From Dysgonomonas sp. 521 (GTDB lineage Bacteria; Bacteroidota; Bacteroidia; Bacteroidales; Dysgonomonadaceae): DNA of 64,000 nucleotides. This document shows positions 53,412-62,400 of this stretch, piece by piece (the stretch's first letter is position 1; each line of letters opens with the position of its first letter). A program made the position numbers and the translations under genes. The DNA is taken from positions 21,472 through 85,471 of the forward strand of contig NZ_QVMO01000012.1 of assembly GCF_010501055.1 (NCBI RefSeq), read 5' to 3'. The notes beneath the pieces were generated by a model. That model had not been told where the DNA came from. It ran no database searches and saw only the letters and a program-made list of their open reading frames with translations.

Positions 53412-53501
53412 GCCTGAAGACAACTTTATGAATTTTGATGCCTTTGCCCTGTATTTTCTCTTTTATTTTGAGAAAAAAATTATCTTTATGCCCGAAATAC
53501 T

Positions 53502-53699
53502 AAGTAACTGTTAGGAAATTTCACGAATTCTTTTTCATAAGAGAAAGGTTAAGAGTTCTTCGTTCATTTTTAGCTTGTTTTCGGCTAATTTTCTCTTTCA
53601 CTCAGCTCAAGTAGCCCGCTACTATCGCTTCGTGGAAATAAAAATTATCTCAAAAACAATTCTAAAAATCAGAACGAGAAATTTCCTAACGGTTACTAA
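53502..53699. repeat. Divergent TIR-family element with different ends
   Basis: The ends are aagtaactgttaggaaattt and aaatttcctaacggttacta, still inverted repeats of each other but with ggaa in place of taaa. The core keeps ttcgttcattttta and a pair of aattct units. Both ends have changed together, as expected if the pairing is selected. Confidence 0.7.
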
Positions 53700-53893
53700 G
53701 AGCCTGTTTAAATTTTAGCGAAAATTTTTATTACAGGTTCTGGTCAATAGTTCTTAGCAATTTTTTAGGCTCTTTTTAGCGTACTGTACGCTTTTTACTC
53801 TTGGTTTAGCCCGCTAAACCAGCTAGCAAAAATGATAAAATACATCTAAAAACAGCTATAAAAAAGATTTGCTATAAAATTTAAACAGACTCT
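53700..53893. repeat. TIR-family element with a different centre
   Basis: The ends (agcctgtttaaattttagcg and ttgctataaaatttaaacag) are of the standard family, but the centre is unrelated to other copies and has the hairpins agcgtactgtacgct and ggtttagcccgctaaacc. It abuts the previous element head to tail. Confidence 0.7.
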
Positions 53894-53910
53894 AAACAAA
53901 ACACTATCTC

Positions 53911-54810
53911 ATGGACATGAACTTTTCAATTACAGACGTTTTCAAATACTGGGACACACTTACACAATACATCAACCCTGCTACAGTCATCATAGGGGCT
54001 GTGCTGGGCGGAGTTCTTGGTTTTATAATATTCCTTGTCGCCGAAATCCTTTTGCGGAAGAAAATACTGATACGCCGCCGGCACTGGAGCCTCAAATACC
54101 TTTCTTACCTGTATATGGCATTTTTTCCCTTGTTCGCCGGGTTTTGCTTTACCCAGTGGTTTGCCATGCACACCTGCGAACGCGAACTGGTAAAAAATAT
54201 CCCTACTTATCTGGGGGATGCCAACTCGCTGTTCAATGTATACCTGAAAGATGAAGTAGTGAAAATTCTGGATGAGAAACACCTGCAACTTACAGGTCAC
54301 GAGGCGATCGACAAGGCGGCCTCACTGGCCGGCAACACCGTAAGCGAGCAACTGAAAAGCAATATATCCACCACCGACACCACCCTGACGGCAAAAGCCT
54401 CTTCTTTCCTGCTCAGCAAGGTTGCCGAAACGGAATTTATAAAAAATAAGGCTGTGCAATATGTGGAAGAAAAGATGGGCTCGGCCGTAATGATGGATAA
54501 GAATATGACCAATGAGGTGCTGAACGTAAAGATAGAAAATATTCTGGATGACGGGGTGCTGAATACGATTATAGAAAAACATATCAGAAACCTTTTCGGA
54601 GGATTTAAGATGAATGCCCTCCTCATATTCCTTATCGGGATGGCAATACCTATAGCCGAAATCGTACTGGCCCATTATCTGGAAAAGAAACACCTGAAGG
54701 CTGAGCCGGCTGCTACGGCTTCAACTGTACCCCCTGCGCCTCCTGCAATGGGAAATACACCACCAGCGATGGCGAAGCCTGAGAGAAACGACAATACTCC
54801 ACCCTTCTAG
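53911..54810 (+). CDS. Membrane protein of unknown function
   Basis: This 299-residue protein has an N-terminal membrane helix (about 20-48), a second (about 65-85), a long extra-membrane helical region (90-230) and a third helix (about 232-255). A Pro/Ala-rich tail follows with PPAPPAMGNTPPAMA repeats. The family is not recognised. The tail may be a flexible spacer. It is convergent with the lrgB gene, and its upstream region is filled by repeats, so no promoter was found. Confidence 0.65.
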   Translation: MDMNFSITDVFKYWDTLTQYINPATVIIGAVLGGVLGFIIFLVAEILLRKKILIRRRHWSLKYLSYLYMAFFPLFAGFCFTQWFAMHTCERELVKNIPTYLGDANSLFNVYLKDEVVKILDEKHLQLTGHEAIDKAASLAGNTVSEQLKSNISTTDTTLTAKASSFLLSKVAETEFIKNKAVQYVEEKMGSAVMMDKNMTNEVLNVKIENILDDGVLNTIIEKHIRNLFGGFKMNALLIFLIGMAIPIAEIVLAHYLEKKHLKAEPAATASTVPPAPPAMGNTPPAMAKPERNDNTPPF

Positions 54811-54826
54811 GTAGCTGGCCAGGCCA

Positions 54827-55531
54827 TTACAAAGCGGCAAACAGCTGGTGCACAATAGGTATCAGCAAGGCTGTCATTACCCCCATCAGGCCGATAGCCA
54901 GTCCGCTGAGGGCACCTTCTATCATACCCATTTCCATCGCTTTGGCGGTACCTACGCCGTGTGCCGAGGCTCCCATTGCCAGGCCTTTGGCTACACTGCT
55001 CCTGATGCCGAGCAGGCGCAAGATAGGCGGCCCCACAATGCTGCCGAATATACCGCAAAAGATAACGATAACAGCAGTCAGCGATACGTTCCCGCCCGAT
55101 TGCGCCGCTATACTCATCGCGATAGGCGTAGTTACCGATTTAGGCTCAAGGCTGTGGATCAGTATCTCATCCGCTCCTGTAATCTTGGCCAGTATAATAA
55201 CGCTGATAATGCCTACTACACTACCTATAAAAATAGATGTAAGAATAGACACTACATTTCCTTTCAGGTATGCGATCTGCTCATACAATACATATCCCAG
55301 AGCAACTACAGACGGCCCCAACATAAAACTAACGAAGCGGCTTCCTTCCTCGAATGTCTGATAGTCAACCCCTGTTATTTTCAGGAACGCTATAATGATA
55401 GCGATGGCTATAATCAGCGGATGCAACAGTCCGAACCTTGTTTTTTTGAAAACCCATTGCCCGAAGAGGTAACTGCCAAATATGAGCAAGAGTATAAATT
55501 CGGTGGATTCAAATAATGCTTTCATTTCCAA
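54827..55531 (-). CDS. LrgB/CidB-family membrane protein
   Basis: This 234-residue protein has about seven helices and the family motifs FMLGPSVVALGYVLY, HSLEPKSVTTPIAM and the late SAHGVGTAKAMEMG. LrgB normally pairs with LrgA/CidA in a system tied to murein hydrolase control, or to export of pyruvate or glycolate. Here no LrgA gene flanks it: the gene upstream is DUF4270 and the one downstream is convergent. It may work alone or with a partner elsewhere. Confidence 0.88.
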   Translation of the reverse strand: MEMKALFESTEFILLLIFGSYLFGQWVFKKTRFGLLHPLIIAIAIIIAFLKITGVDYQTFEEGSRFVSFMLGPSVVALGYVLYEQIAYLKGNVVSILTSIFIGSVVGIISVIILAKITGADEILIHSLEPKSVTTPIAMSIAAQSGGNVSLTAVIVIFCGIFGSIVGPPILRLLGIRSSVAKGLAMGASAHGVGTAKAMEMGMIEGALSGLAIGLMGVMTALLIPIVHQLFAAL

Positions 55532-55627
55532 TGATTAATATGAATCAGTATTTATTTAAACTATATGTCCTTAAATCTTATGCATCATAAAGCTGAGCGC
55601 TTAAGGGTGGTGTGCATATAATAAGAA

Positions 55628-55673
55628 ACACAGCCGAATATCCTATATAACAGGAGTAATATTACGGCTGTGT
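55628..55673 (-). terminator. Hairpin downstream of the DUF4270 gene
   Basis: Arms ACACAGCCG (55628-55636) and CGGCTGTGT (55665-55673) with further AT pairing inside. The T run on the minus strand is weak. A short TIR-family fragment, agagtctgtttaag, follows at 55690-55703. Confidence 0.5.
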
Positions 55674-55716
55674 ATGTTATTTATATCTTAGAGTCTGTTT
55701 AAGACGGTACAATCTG

Positions 55717-57132
55717 TTATTCGGCACTACTATTGTAGTTGCTGAATATAAGAGCCATTTTCATATTGTCTTTATCTGTTCTGAGAACGGCTGATGTCGG
55801 GTTCATCTGGTTATAAACATTCACATATGTGTTATATGAAGAACCGTAAGTAGATGTCGACGACTGAGTGCTGGCAGAAATAGGTATTACCATATATTTC
55901 AGATCAGGAATATTTGCTTTGTCCTCATCCTTATAATAGTCCATGTAATAATTTACCAGATTCGCTATATTATTCGAAGTAGACCCCGATACGTTTGCAT
56001 AAACGAAATTATAGGTATTTGTAGCGGCAGACCGTTCCATGATGAAACTAGTCTTCGCGTCCGCCATCTTCTTCTTCAGGAAGAAATTATTCAAAGAGTC
56101 CTTGTTTATAAACAACAGGGTCGAAGACCTGCCCAGGCTAGATTCCTCTTCTACCTCAGAATATCCTTTGATTTTAAAATTCGCGGCGTTCAGTTTATTG
56201 TTTTTCTTTCCGGTCTCCGATGCTTTCTTCATTATCTCGCCCAATGGTATGGTGATTTCTGTACATACTCCGGCCGGACTTTTCAGATAAGTACGCGTAT
56301 CGCTGTTCGTAAATAAATATTCAGGATTCTTATTCTGAACATGGTTCAACTGAATAACCTCAGGGGTGAATGTCAGCCTGAACAGCCCTACACGGGTAGA
56401 GTCTGCCGTATCTGCCACATTCCTGCCTGTATATTTGAAATATATTTTCAACTGTGTGGCATTTATGCTCAACAGGCTGCCTGTTCCGAAGCTATTGGTT
56501 ACATACATCCCTTTAAAGAACTTCTTCAATGTTTCCGAATTCTTAAATGTAGCCCCTTTTGAATTTTCCCATTCGTCATAGAACTCCTGACCAACAGAAT
56601 TTTTCAAGCGAAGGAAGTAACTCCTCAGTCCGCTGTCATTAGGCGCGTCGGCTATTGAAAATATCCCCTGTCCCAGAGGTTCGGTCATATCACAATATTT
56701 TTTAGGATTGGCATTCGTAAAGAAATTTGCGGTAAGAGGCGTTGTCACCCTGTATGCCGCTATACCAAATGGAGAGATGGTGTCTCCAAGAAAACTTTCC
56801 GACAAGATCTCAATGAAAGTAGAGTCTATAGAAAAAGTCTTATCCGGAAATTTTGTATTTTCAGGGCAATATAGCTCGGCAAGGTAATCCGACTTCACAC
56901 TGCCAAAATAGGAATCAGTATAATTGCCCAGCAACCCCCATTGAGTTCTGGCATATACTGAATCTTCAAGAGATACGGTTCTCGCTGTTATCTGGACAGT
57001 ATCTATGTATATGGAGATATCGTCTCCGCCCGGCTGTATGGAGTTCCCTACCTCGGTGAGGTCATCGTCACAAGAAATAAAGACCACCATCAGTATGGCA
57101 ATTGTCAGATTCAGTAGAGCTTTAATATTCAT
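55717..57132 (-). CDS. DUF4270 lipoprotein
   Basis: This 471-residue protein starts with a signal peptide and lipobox-like VVFISCDDD, so it should be a lipoprotein. The body opens with the DUF4270 pattern LTEVGNSIQPGGDDISIYID and is rich in beta strands, Ser, Thr and Asn. The function of DUF4270 is unknown. In Bacteroidota the gene is commonly next to the short glycogen-synthase-like gene and panC, as here. Confidence 0.85.
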   Translation of the reverse strand: MNIKALLNLTIAILMVVFISCDDDLTEVGNSIQPGGDDISIYIDTVQITARTVSLEDSVYARTQWGLLGNYTDSYFGSVKSDYLAELYCPENTKFPDKTFSIDSTFIEILSESFLGDTISPFGIAAYRVTTPLTANFFTNANPKKYCDMTEPLGQGIFSIADAPNDSGLRSYFLRLKNSVGQEFYDEWENSKGATFKNSETLKKFFKGMYVTNSFGTGSLLSINATQLKIYFKYTGRNVADTADSTRVGLFRLTFTPEVIQLNHVQNKNPEYLFTNSDTRTYLKSPAGVCTEITIPLGEIMKKASETGKKNNKLNAANFKIKGYSEVEEESSLGRSSTLLFINKDSLNNFFLKKKMADAKTSFIMERSAATNTYNFVYANVSGSTSNNIANLVNYYMDYYKDEDKANIPDLKYMVIPISASTQSSTSTYGSSYNTYVNVYNQMNPTSAVLRTDKDNMKMALIFSNYNSSAE

Positions 57133-57229
57133 TCAAAATTAAGGGTTTAATTAAATTGGGTTCAAATATCTAAAAAAATGCTGTTCACATGAAATAAAAC
57201 AGCATTTTTCTAATTTTATTTTAGATACT

Positions 57230-58036
57230 TTAAAGATTCTCGTAAAAATTATTGATCGCGTCCACCGAATTTTCCACATCTCCCTGATATGAAAGGAAAT
57301 TCTTGCCGGTTTTGTTTACATAATCAAGCACATTTTTATTGATAGAATCCTCACTCTGGATTACTCCATCCGCATTCTTGATTGCAAAATTAGAAAGAGT
57401 TTCGAAATCTACAATACCTTTCAGGTCGGCAATGTCTTTATCCTTGATGCCGTCGAACTTCAGTTTTTCTATAAAGTTATCGCTGAACGGCTGTTTGAAG
57501 TCATCATTATACAATGAATATACTACTTTCGAATTCTTGAAACAAGGGTCATCCGCATAAGCTGTCTTGATATAAAGCCCTGTAAGAGCGGTCATCCATC
57601 CGTGGCAATCGATCACATCGGGTATCCAGCGGAGCTTCTTTATGGTTTCCAAAACTCCCCTGACATAAAATATACTCCGTTCGTCGTTGTCTCCGAACTC
57701 CTGGTTATTATCATCGGCAACGGTATATTTCCGTTTAAAGTAATCGTCATTATCTATAAAGTAAATCTGCATTCTCGCAGCCTGTATAGAAGCTACCTTT
57801 ATTATTAGAGGATGGTCTGTATCATCTATAATAAGATTCATCCCCGAAAGGCGGATTACTTCATGCAACTGGTTCCTTCTTTCGTTGATGCTGCCAAACT
57901 TCGGCATAAATGTTCTTATTTCCTGTCCTTTCTCTTGTATAGCTTGTGGCAAGTATCTACAATTGGTAGCTATTGGTGAATCTGGTAAATAAGGAGTAAT
58001 CTCCTGTGTAATGTATAAAACTTTTTTTGTGCCCAT
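57230..58036 (-). CDS. Short GT5 glycogen/starch-synthase-like protein
   Basis: This 268-residue protein covers only the N-terminal Rossmann half of glycogen synthase (GT5). It has VLYITQEITPYLPD at the start and PDVIDCHGWMTALTGLYIKT near residue 138. The usual ADP-glucose motif KxGGL is replaced, and the C-terminal half that holds most catalytic residues is missing. Such short proteins next to panC are common in Bacteroidales, so it is unlikely to be a recent truncation. Activity as a synthase is doubtful. Confidence 0.8.
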   Translation of the reverse strand: MGTKKVLYITQEITPYLPDSPIATNCRYLPQAIQEKGQEIRTFMPKFGSINERRNQLHEVIRLSGMNLIIDDTDHPLIIKVASIQAARMQIYFIDNDDYFKRKYTVADDNNQEFGDNDERSIFYVRGVLETIKKLRWIPDVIDCHGWMTALTGLYIKTAYADDPCFKNSKVVYSLYNDDFKQPFSDNFIEKLKFDGIKDKDIADLKGIVDFETLSNFAIKNADGVIQSEDSINKNVLDYVNKTGKNFLSYQGDVENSVDAINNFYENL

Positions 58037-58071
58037 TTAATTTTTCCTCTTCTAATTCTGAATTGAGAATA

Positions 58072-58079
58072 CAAAGATA
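58072..58079 (-). promoter_or_regulatory. Bacteroidota -7 box for the GT5-like gene
   Basis: The minus strand reads TATCTTTG, 36 bp upstream of the start at 58036, in the divergent region with panC. Confidence 0.55.
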
Positions 58080-58261
58080 ATAAAAAAAAATCTTCTTTTT
58101 TGCAAGCTTTACGTGACAAAATCCTGCAATACTTTATTTTAAGGGGTTTTTCATCTTTTTACGAAGAATTTATTCTCAAAAAAAATAAACAAAAAGACCT
58201 GATTGTTTCGGGATTACGCAAATATTTATTTGCTTTGTATCCTCTTTTTGATTTTGAAGGA

Positions 58262-59107
58262 ATGGAAGTATTAAAAACCGTAAAAGAAGTACAGGATAAA
58301 GTAGCTTCTTTGCGTTCATCCGGGGCGGAAATCGGATTTGTCCCTACAATGGGTGCACTTCACCAGGGCCACCTTTCGTTGGTCGGGCAATGCATTGCCG
58401 ATAATGATATATGCATTGTCAGCATCTTTGTCAATCCCACACAATTTAATAACAAGGAGGATCTGATAAAATATCCGCGTACCCTGGAGCGGGACAGCCA
58501 ATATCTCGAAGAAGCCGGCGTTGACTTTATTTTTGCGCCGTCGGAGGAAGAAATATATCCCGAGCCTGACACCCGCCAATTCGATTTCGGACAAATAGAT
58601 AAAGTGATGGAAGGTGTACACCGCCCGGGGCACTTCAATGGCGTAGCGCAAGTCGTAAGCCGTTTGTTCGACATCGTAAAGCCTGACAGGGCTTATTTCG
58701 GAGAAAAAGATTTCCAGCAACTGGCGATAATAAGGGCAATGGTAAAGCAGCTTGCCCTGCCTGTGCAGATAGTACCCATGCCGATAGTAAGGGAAGCCAG
58801 CGGGCTGGCGCTCAGCAGCAGGAACGAAAGGCTGACAGCCAAGCAAAAAGATATAGCCGTAAATATATCGGAAACACTGTTTGAAAGCCGCCAATGGATG
58901 AAGTCCTTACCGGTGCAGGATACGATAAAGAAAGTGACGGACAGGCTCAACTCTTTTGATGAATTAAGCGTTGAATATTACGAAATAGTAGATGGCTATA
59001 CCCTGCAGCCGGTAAAAGAGTGGGACGATGCCGCTTATATAGTAGGGTGCATAGCCGTATTCTGCGGCGAGGTGCGGTTGATAGATAATATTGTATATAA
59101 AGGATAG
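58262..59107 (+). CDS. panC: Pantoate--beta-alanine ligase
   Basis: From the ATG at 58262 the protein has 281 residues, as usual for PanC; the longer frame from 58100 adds a tail unlike the family. It makes pantothenate from pantoate, beta-alanine and ATP. The HIGH-like [15 protein letters not shown], the KMSKS-like [12 protein letters not shown] and [16 protein letters not shown] are present. It is followed 41 bp later by panD, which supplies its beta-alanine. Confidence 0.95.
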   Translation: MEVLKTVKEVQDKVASLRSSGAEIGFVPTMGALHQGHLSLVGQCIADNDICIVSIFVNPTQFNNKEDLIKYPRTLERDSQYLEEAGVDFIFAPSEEEIYPEPDTRQFDFGQIDKVMEGVHRPGHFNGVAQVVSRLFDIVKPDRAYFGEKDFQQLAIIRAMVKQLALPVQIVPMPIVREASGLALSSRNERLTAKQKDIAVNISETLFESRQWMKSLPVQDTIKKVTDRLNSFDELSVEYYEIVDGYTLQPVKEWDDAAYIVGCIAVFCGEVRLIDNIVYKG

Positions 59108-59148
59108 CAGGGAGAAGCAAATTCTCTCCGCGATATATAAATAAAGAA

Positions 59149-59502
59149 ATGATTATAGAAGTTATAAAATCGAAGTTACATCGTGTTACTGTAACCGAAG
59201 CGAACCTGAATTATATAGGGAGCATCACGATCGACGAAGATTTGATGGACGCGGCAAACCTGATCGAAGGCGAAAAAGTCCAGATTGTGAACAACAACAA
59301 TGGGGAACGCCTCGAAACGTACGTTATCAGAGGCAAACGCGGTTCGGGCGCTATATGCCTCAATGGCGCGGCAGCCCGTAAGGTGCAGCCGGGAGACGTT
59401 GTCATCATCATGTCATTTGCGCACATGGAATTTGAAGAAGCAAAATCTTTCAAACCGTGGGTTGTATTTCCCGACACCAAAACGAACAAGATTATAAAAT
59501 AA
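59149..59502 (+). CDS. panD: Aspartate 1-decarboxylase
   Basis: This 117-residue proenzyme makes beta-alanine from aspartate. The self-cleavage site Gly24-Ser25 in [12 protein letters not shown], which generates the pyruvoyl group, is present, as are [13 protein letters not shown] and the C-terminal [19 protein letters not shown]. It is in an operon with panC, and the next gene starts 9 bp after its stop. Confidence 0.95.
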   Translation: MIIEVIKSKLHRVTVTEANLNYIGSITIDEDLMDAANLIEGEKVQIVNNNNGERLETYVIRGKRGSGAICLNGAAARKVQPGDVVIIMSFAHMEFEEAKSFKPWVVFPDTKTNKIIK

Positions 59503-59511
59503 AACCGGAGG

Positions 59512-60069
59512 ATGTTTATTTTTGCAAAGACGATATCGATCTCCTTTGCCGACTATATGGCATTCAACAAGATGCATTTCGGGAAATGGAAACTGAGGCC
59601 TGTTTGGGTATGGGCTTTCGTTACCGTATTGTCTGTTTTGTTTTATACGATAGGCTATAATACAGATAGCCGGATAGACGAATCGAGTACGCCCTTCCTC
59701 GTATTCCTTTTCTTCTTTATATACGCTATTATCGCTGCCGGCACATGGCTGTTGGTACTGTTGACGAGATTGCGGTTCCGGCTTATTCATTTTATTGCCT
59801 ACAAGCTGAATCCCCATACTTTCGTCCATATTGAAGTACTGATAAACGAAAAAGGGATTGAATACAAAACAACGAAGAGGAATTTTATAGCCTTGTGGAG
59901 CCAGATAATAGAAACACGCGAAGACAGCCAGAGATACTTCATTTATTACGCACGAAATGCCGTCTTTATACTGCCGAAACGTTATCTGGACTCGTTGGAA
60001 GAACGCACAAAATTCGTAAACTTCCTGAAAGCATTCTCTAACCCGGACCTCAAGTTGATGAACAGTTGA
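59512..60069 (+). CDS. YcxB-like membrane protein
   Basis: This 185-residue protein has two membrane helices (about 35-55 and 65-85) followed by a C-terminal PH-like region with ALWSQIIETREDSQRYFIYY and KRYLDSLEERTKFVNFLKAF. This is the layout of YcxB-family proteins, of unknown function. It is placed 9 bp after panD and is probably in the same transcript. Confidence 0.7.
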   Translation: MFIFAKTISISFADYMAFNKMHFGKWKLRPVWVWAFVTVLSVLFYTIGYNTDSRIDESSTPFLVFLFFFIYAIIAAGTWLLVLLTRLRFRLIHFIAYKLNPHTFVHIEVLINEKGIEYKTTKRNFIALWSQIIETREDSQRYFIYYARNAVFILPKRYLDSLEERTKFVNFLKAFSNPDLKLMNS

Positions 60070-60146
60070 TAGTGGATGATTGACAATGTTCAACATATAA
60101 CTGTCAATTATTAACTGTCCATTATCCATTCAAAATCAGATAAATC

Positions 60147-61502
60147 ATGCATTCTTATTCATATAAAGATATATGGAAAGTCAGCTTTCCCATAATGTTG
60201 GGGCTACTGGCCCAAAGTGTAGTACAGCTTACAGGCACCTTCTTCTTAGGGCACTATTCCGTCCCCGGCCATCCGGGGCTGGCAGGGATATACCAGAGCG
60301 CCTCGGGGCTGGCAGGTATATACTATGTAGCCATATTTACCATCTGCTTCGGGTTTAGCATTGGCGGGCAGATAATGATCAGCCGCCGCAACGGGGAAAA
60401 GAACTATGACAAGATAGGGACTATCGTTATACAGGGGCTTATGTTCCTGCAGGTATTCGCCCTGATACTGTTCTTCCTTTCGCAATTGCTCATCGATCAG
60501 GTTTTGTCTACATTCCTCAAATCGCCGGATGTATTCAGCGCTATCGACAAGTACCTGTCGTGGCGTATCTACGGGTTCTTCTTTGCGGCCTTCAACGTCA
60601 TGTTCCGGGCTTTCTACGTAGGTATTGCGCGCACCAAGGTGTTAACGTTCAATGCCATCACTATGGCAATAGTCAACATCGTGGCCGATTACGCGTTGAT
60701 ATTCGGGAACTTCGGATGTCCCGAATTGGGGATAGAAGGGGCTGCTATTGCCGCCGTATTGTCGGAGGTAGCGTCCGTACTGTTCTTTACTATTTACACA
60801 TTCGCCACAATTGATTTCAAGAAGTATGGTTTTGCCAAGATGAAATTCAGGATGTCGATTATCAAAAATATCCTGAGCATATCCTCTTTCACGATGGTGC
60901 AATACCTGATTTCCATGTCTACGTGGTTTATCTTCTTTGTGGCCATAGAACAGCACTCCGAGGACGCCCTCAAAATAACCAACCTCGTCAGGAGCTTCTA
61001 TATGGTTTATTTTATCCCTATGAACGCCCTGGCCACCACAGCCAATACACTGGTGGGAAATACGATCGGCGCGGGCAATACCAAGGGCGTGCTCCCGCTT
61101 ATCAAGCGGATATGCCTGCTGAGCCTGGGTATTACTACTCTTATGCTGGTTATTACACTGATCTCGCCCAGGTTCTGGATATCTTTTATCGCACCGATAG
61201 ACCAGGTGTCACTTATCGGCGAAACGGTTATGCCTCTGGTGGTACTGTTATTTTCCCTGCCTGTATCCTCGCTGGGGACAGTGGCTTTTAACTCCATATC
61301 GGGGACAGGAAACACCAAGGCGGCTCTGTATCTGGAGATTATAACAATGTGTATCTATATAGGCGCAATGTTCTGGATTGTTATCTACAAGCAAATGTCG
61401 GTAGCATGGTGCTGGACTGTAGAGTATTTCTACTGGGGGCCAATGCTCATTTTCTCCGTTATATATCTTACAAAGGCACGGTGGCAAAACAAAAGGGTAT
61501 AA
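60147..61502 (+). CDS. MATE-family efflux transporter
   Basis: This 451-residue protein has 12 membrane helices in two similar halves, typical of MATE exporters that use a Na+ or H+ gradient to expel organic cations. The start VSFPIMLGLLAQSVVQLTGT and the mid-protein segment FGNFGCPELGIEGAAIAAVL fit the family. The substrate is not predictable. It follows the YcxB-like gene by 77 bp and ends at a bidirectional terminator. Confidence 0.9.
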   Translation: MHSYSYKDIWKVSFPIMLGLLAQSVVQLTGTFFLGHYSVPGHPGLAGIYQSASGLAGIYYVAIFTICFGFSIGGQIMISRRNGEKNYDKIGTIVIQGLMFLQVFALILFFLSQLLIDQVLSTFLKSPDVFSAIDKYLSWRIYGFFFAAFNVMFRAFYVGIARTKVLTFNAITMAIVNIVADYALIFGNFGCPELGIEGAAIAAVLSEVASVLFFTIYTFATIDFKKYGFAKMKFRMSIIKNILSISSFTMVQYLISMSTWFIFFVAIEQHSEDALKITNLVRSFYMVYFIPMNALATTANTLVGNTIGAGNTKGVLPLIKRICLLSLGITTLMLVITLISPRFWISFIAPIDQVSLIGETVMPLVVLLFSLPVSSLGTVAFNSISGTGNTKAALYLEIITMCIYIGAMFWIVIYKQMSVAWCWTVEYFYWGPMLIFSVIYLTKARWQNKRV

Positions 61503-61511
61503 TATAAAAAA

Positions 61512-61536
61512 CCTCTTCGCTTAAGTAACGAAGAGG
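61512..61536. terminator. Bidirectional terminator
   Basis: Perfect 8-bp arms CCTCTTCG (61512-61519) and CGAAGAGG (61529-61536) lie between the convergent MATE and lipoprotein genes, with A and T tracts on both sides. Confidence 0.8.
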
Positions 61537-61558
61537 CTTATTTTTATCTGAGAATGGC

Positions 61559-62227
61559 TTATTTTTTAGCAATTTTCTTCTTATAGTATTCTGTCTTTTC
61601 CAAATCGTTAGCCGAAAGGATACCCCTTACTCCAACCTCTATCTGTCCGTTCTTTATGATGATACCTCTTACCCACTGGTCAGAATATTTAGCTTCATTT
61701 TTGTATTTTGCCCAAGCTTCTTTTACAGCCTGTGCTACCATATCTGAAGTAAGAGCCGAAGCGTCATACATTTCGTTAGCAAGGACGAAAGTTTCCTTAT
61801 TACCGGTCACCAGCCTTACTGTTTTAGCCTGACCCTTGTCCCAACCTCCGTTATCGGAATCGTAACGATATTCAAAAAGTTTTTTTGCATCATCCGGATT
61901 CAAGTATGTAAGCGTTATTGTAGCATAATCCGGTTTGTCACGCCTTATCGAGCCTTCCTTTGAAGGGCGGGAGATCCAGATATCAATTTTGTCAAGCTTG
62001 CTCATGTTGTCTCCAGCTTTGGCGATAACTCCTTCTACAACTTTTTTTACTTCGGCTTCGTCGGAGAAAATCTTATAATCAAAATTTTTGGAAATTAGTT
62101 CCTTGCCACTTGAAGCATTTTCTTCAGTGCCTGTAGATGATTCCGAATCTGAATTAGAACTTGGAGTAGAGCCTCCACACGAAAAAAGGAAAGTGGTAGT
62201 TAGTAAAGTCAAAATAATTTTTTTCAT
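61559..62227 (-). CDS. Lipoprotein of unknown function
   Basis: This 222-residue protein has a signal peptide with lipobox FLFSCGGS. A Ser/Glu/Asn-rich linker (about 18-45) follows, then a compact domain of about 170 residues ending in a Lys-rich tail. The domain is not recognised. It is monocistronic between the MATE terminator and the transposon-split small ORF. Confidence 0.7.
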   Translation of the reverse strand: MKKIILTLLTTTFLFSCGGSTPSSNSDSESSTGTEENASSGKELISKNFDYKIFSDEAEVKKVVEGVIAKAGDNMSKLDKIDIWISRPSKEGSIRRDKPDYATITLTYLNPDDAKKLFEYRYDSDNGGWDKGQAKTVRLVTGNKETFVLANEMYDASALTSDMVAQAVKEAWAKYKNEAKYSDQWVRGIIIKNGQIEVGVRGILSANDLEKTEYYKKKIAKK

Positions 62228-62390
62228 AAATACTTGTTTTAGTAGTTAGTAGTTAATTTAGTGTCTTGTTAAAATTTATATCAATAATGCAAATATTATA
62301 AAAAATGAGCAAAGTGTCAACTTTTACTGCGATTAAATTAAAATAAAGTGAAATAAACAGATATTAATGCGGAAGAATTCACCATTTTTA

Positions 62391-62398
62391 TATCTTTG
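62391..62398 (+). promoter_or_regulatory. Bacteroidota -7 box upstream of the interrupted small ORF
   Basis: TATCTTTG matches TAnnTTTG. It is 2 bp before the first ATG (62401), so transcription would begin near that codon; translation could then be leaderless or start at the ATG at 62452. Confidence 0.45.
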
Positions 62399-62400
62399 GT

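Noticed and set aside
54848-55516. 222-residue ORF antisense to the LrgB gene
   Set aside because: It is the mirror of a well-supported membrane protein, is rich in Arg, His and Tyr, and has no recognisable domain.
58100-58261. N-terminal extension of panC
   Set aside because: These 54 codons precede the conserved start of PanC and have no counterpart in the family; the ATG at 58262 fits the normal length.
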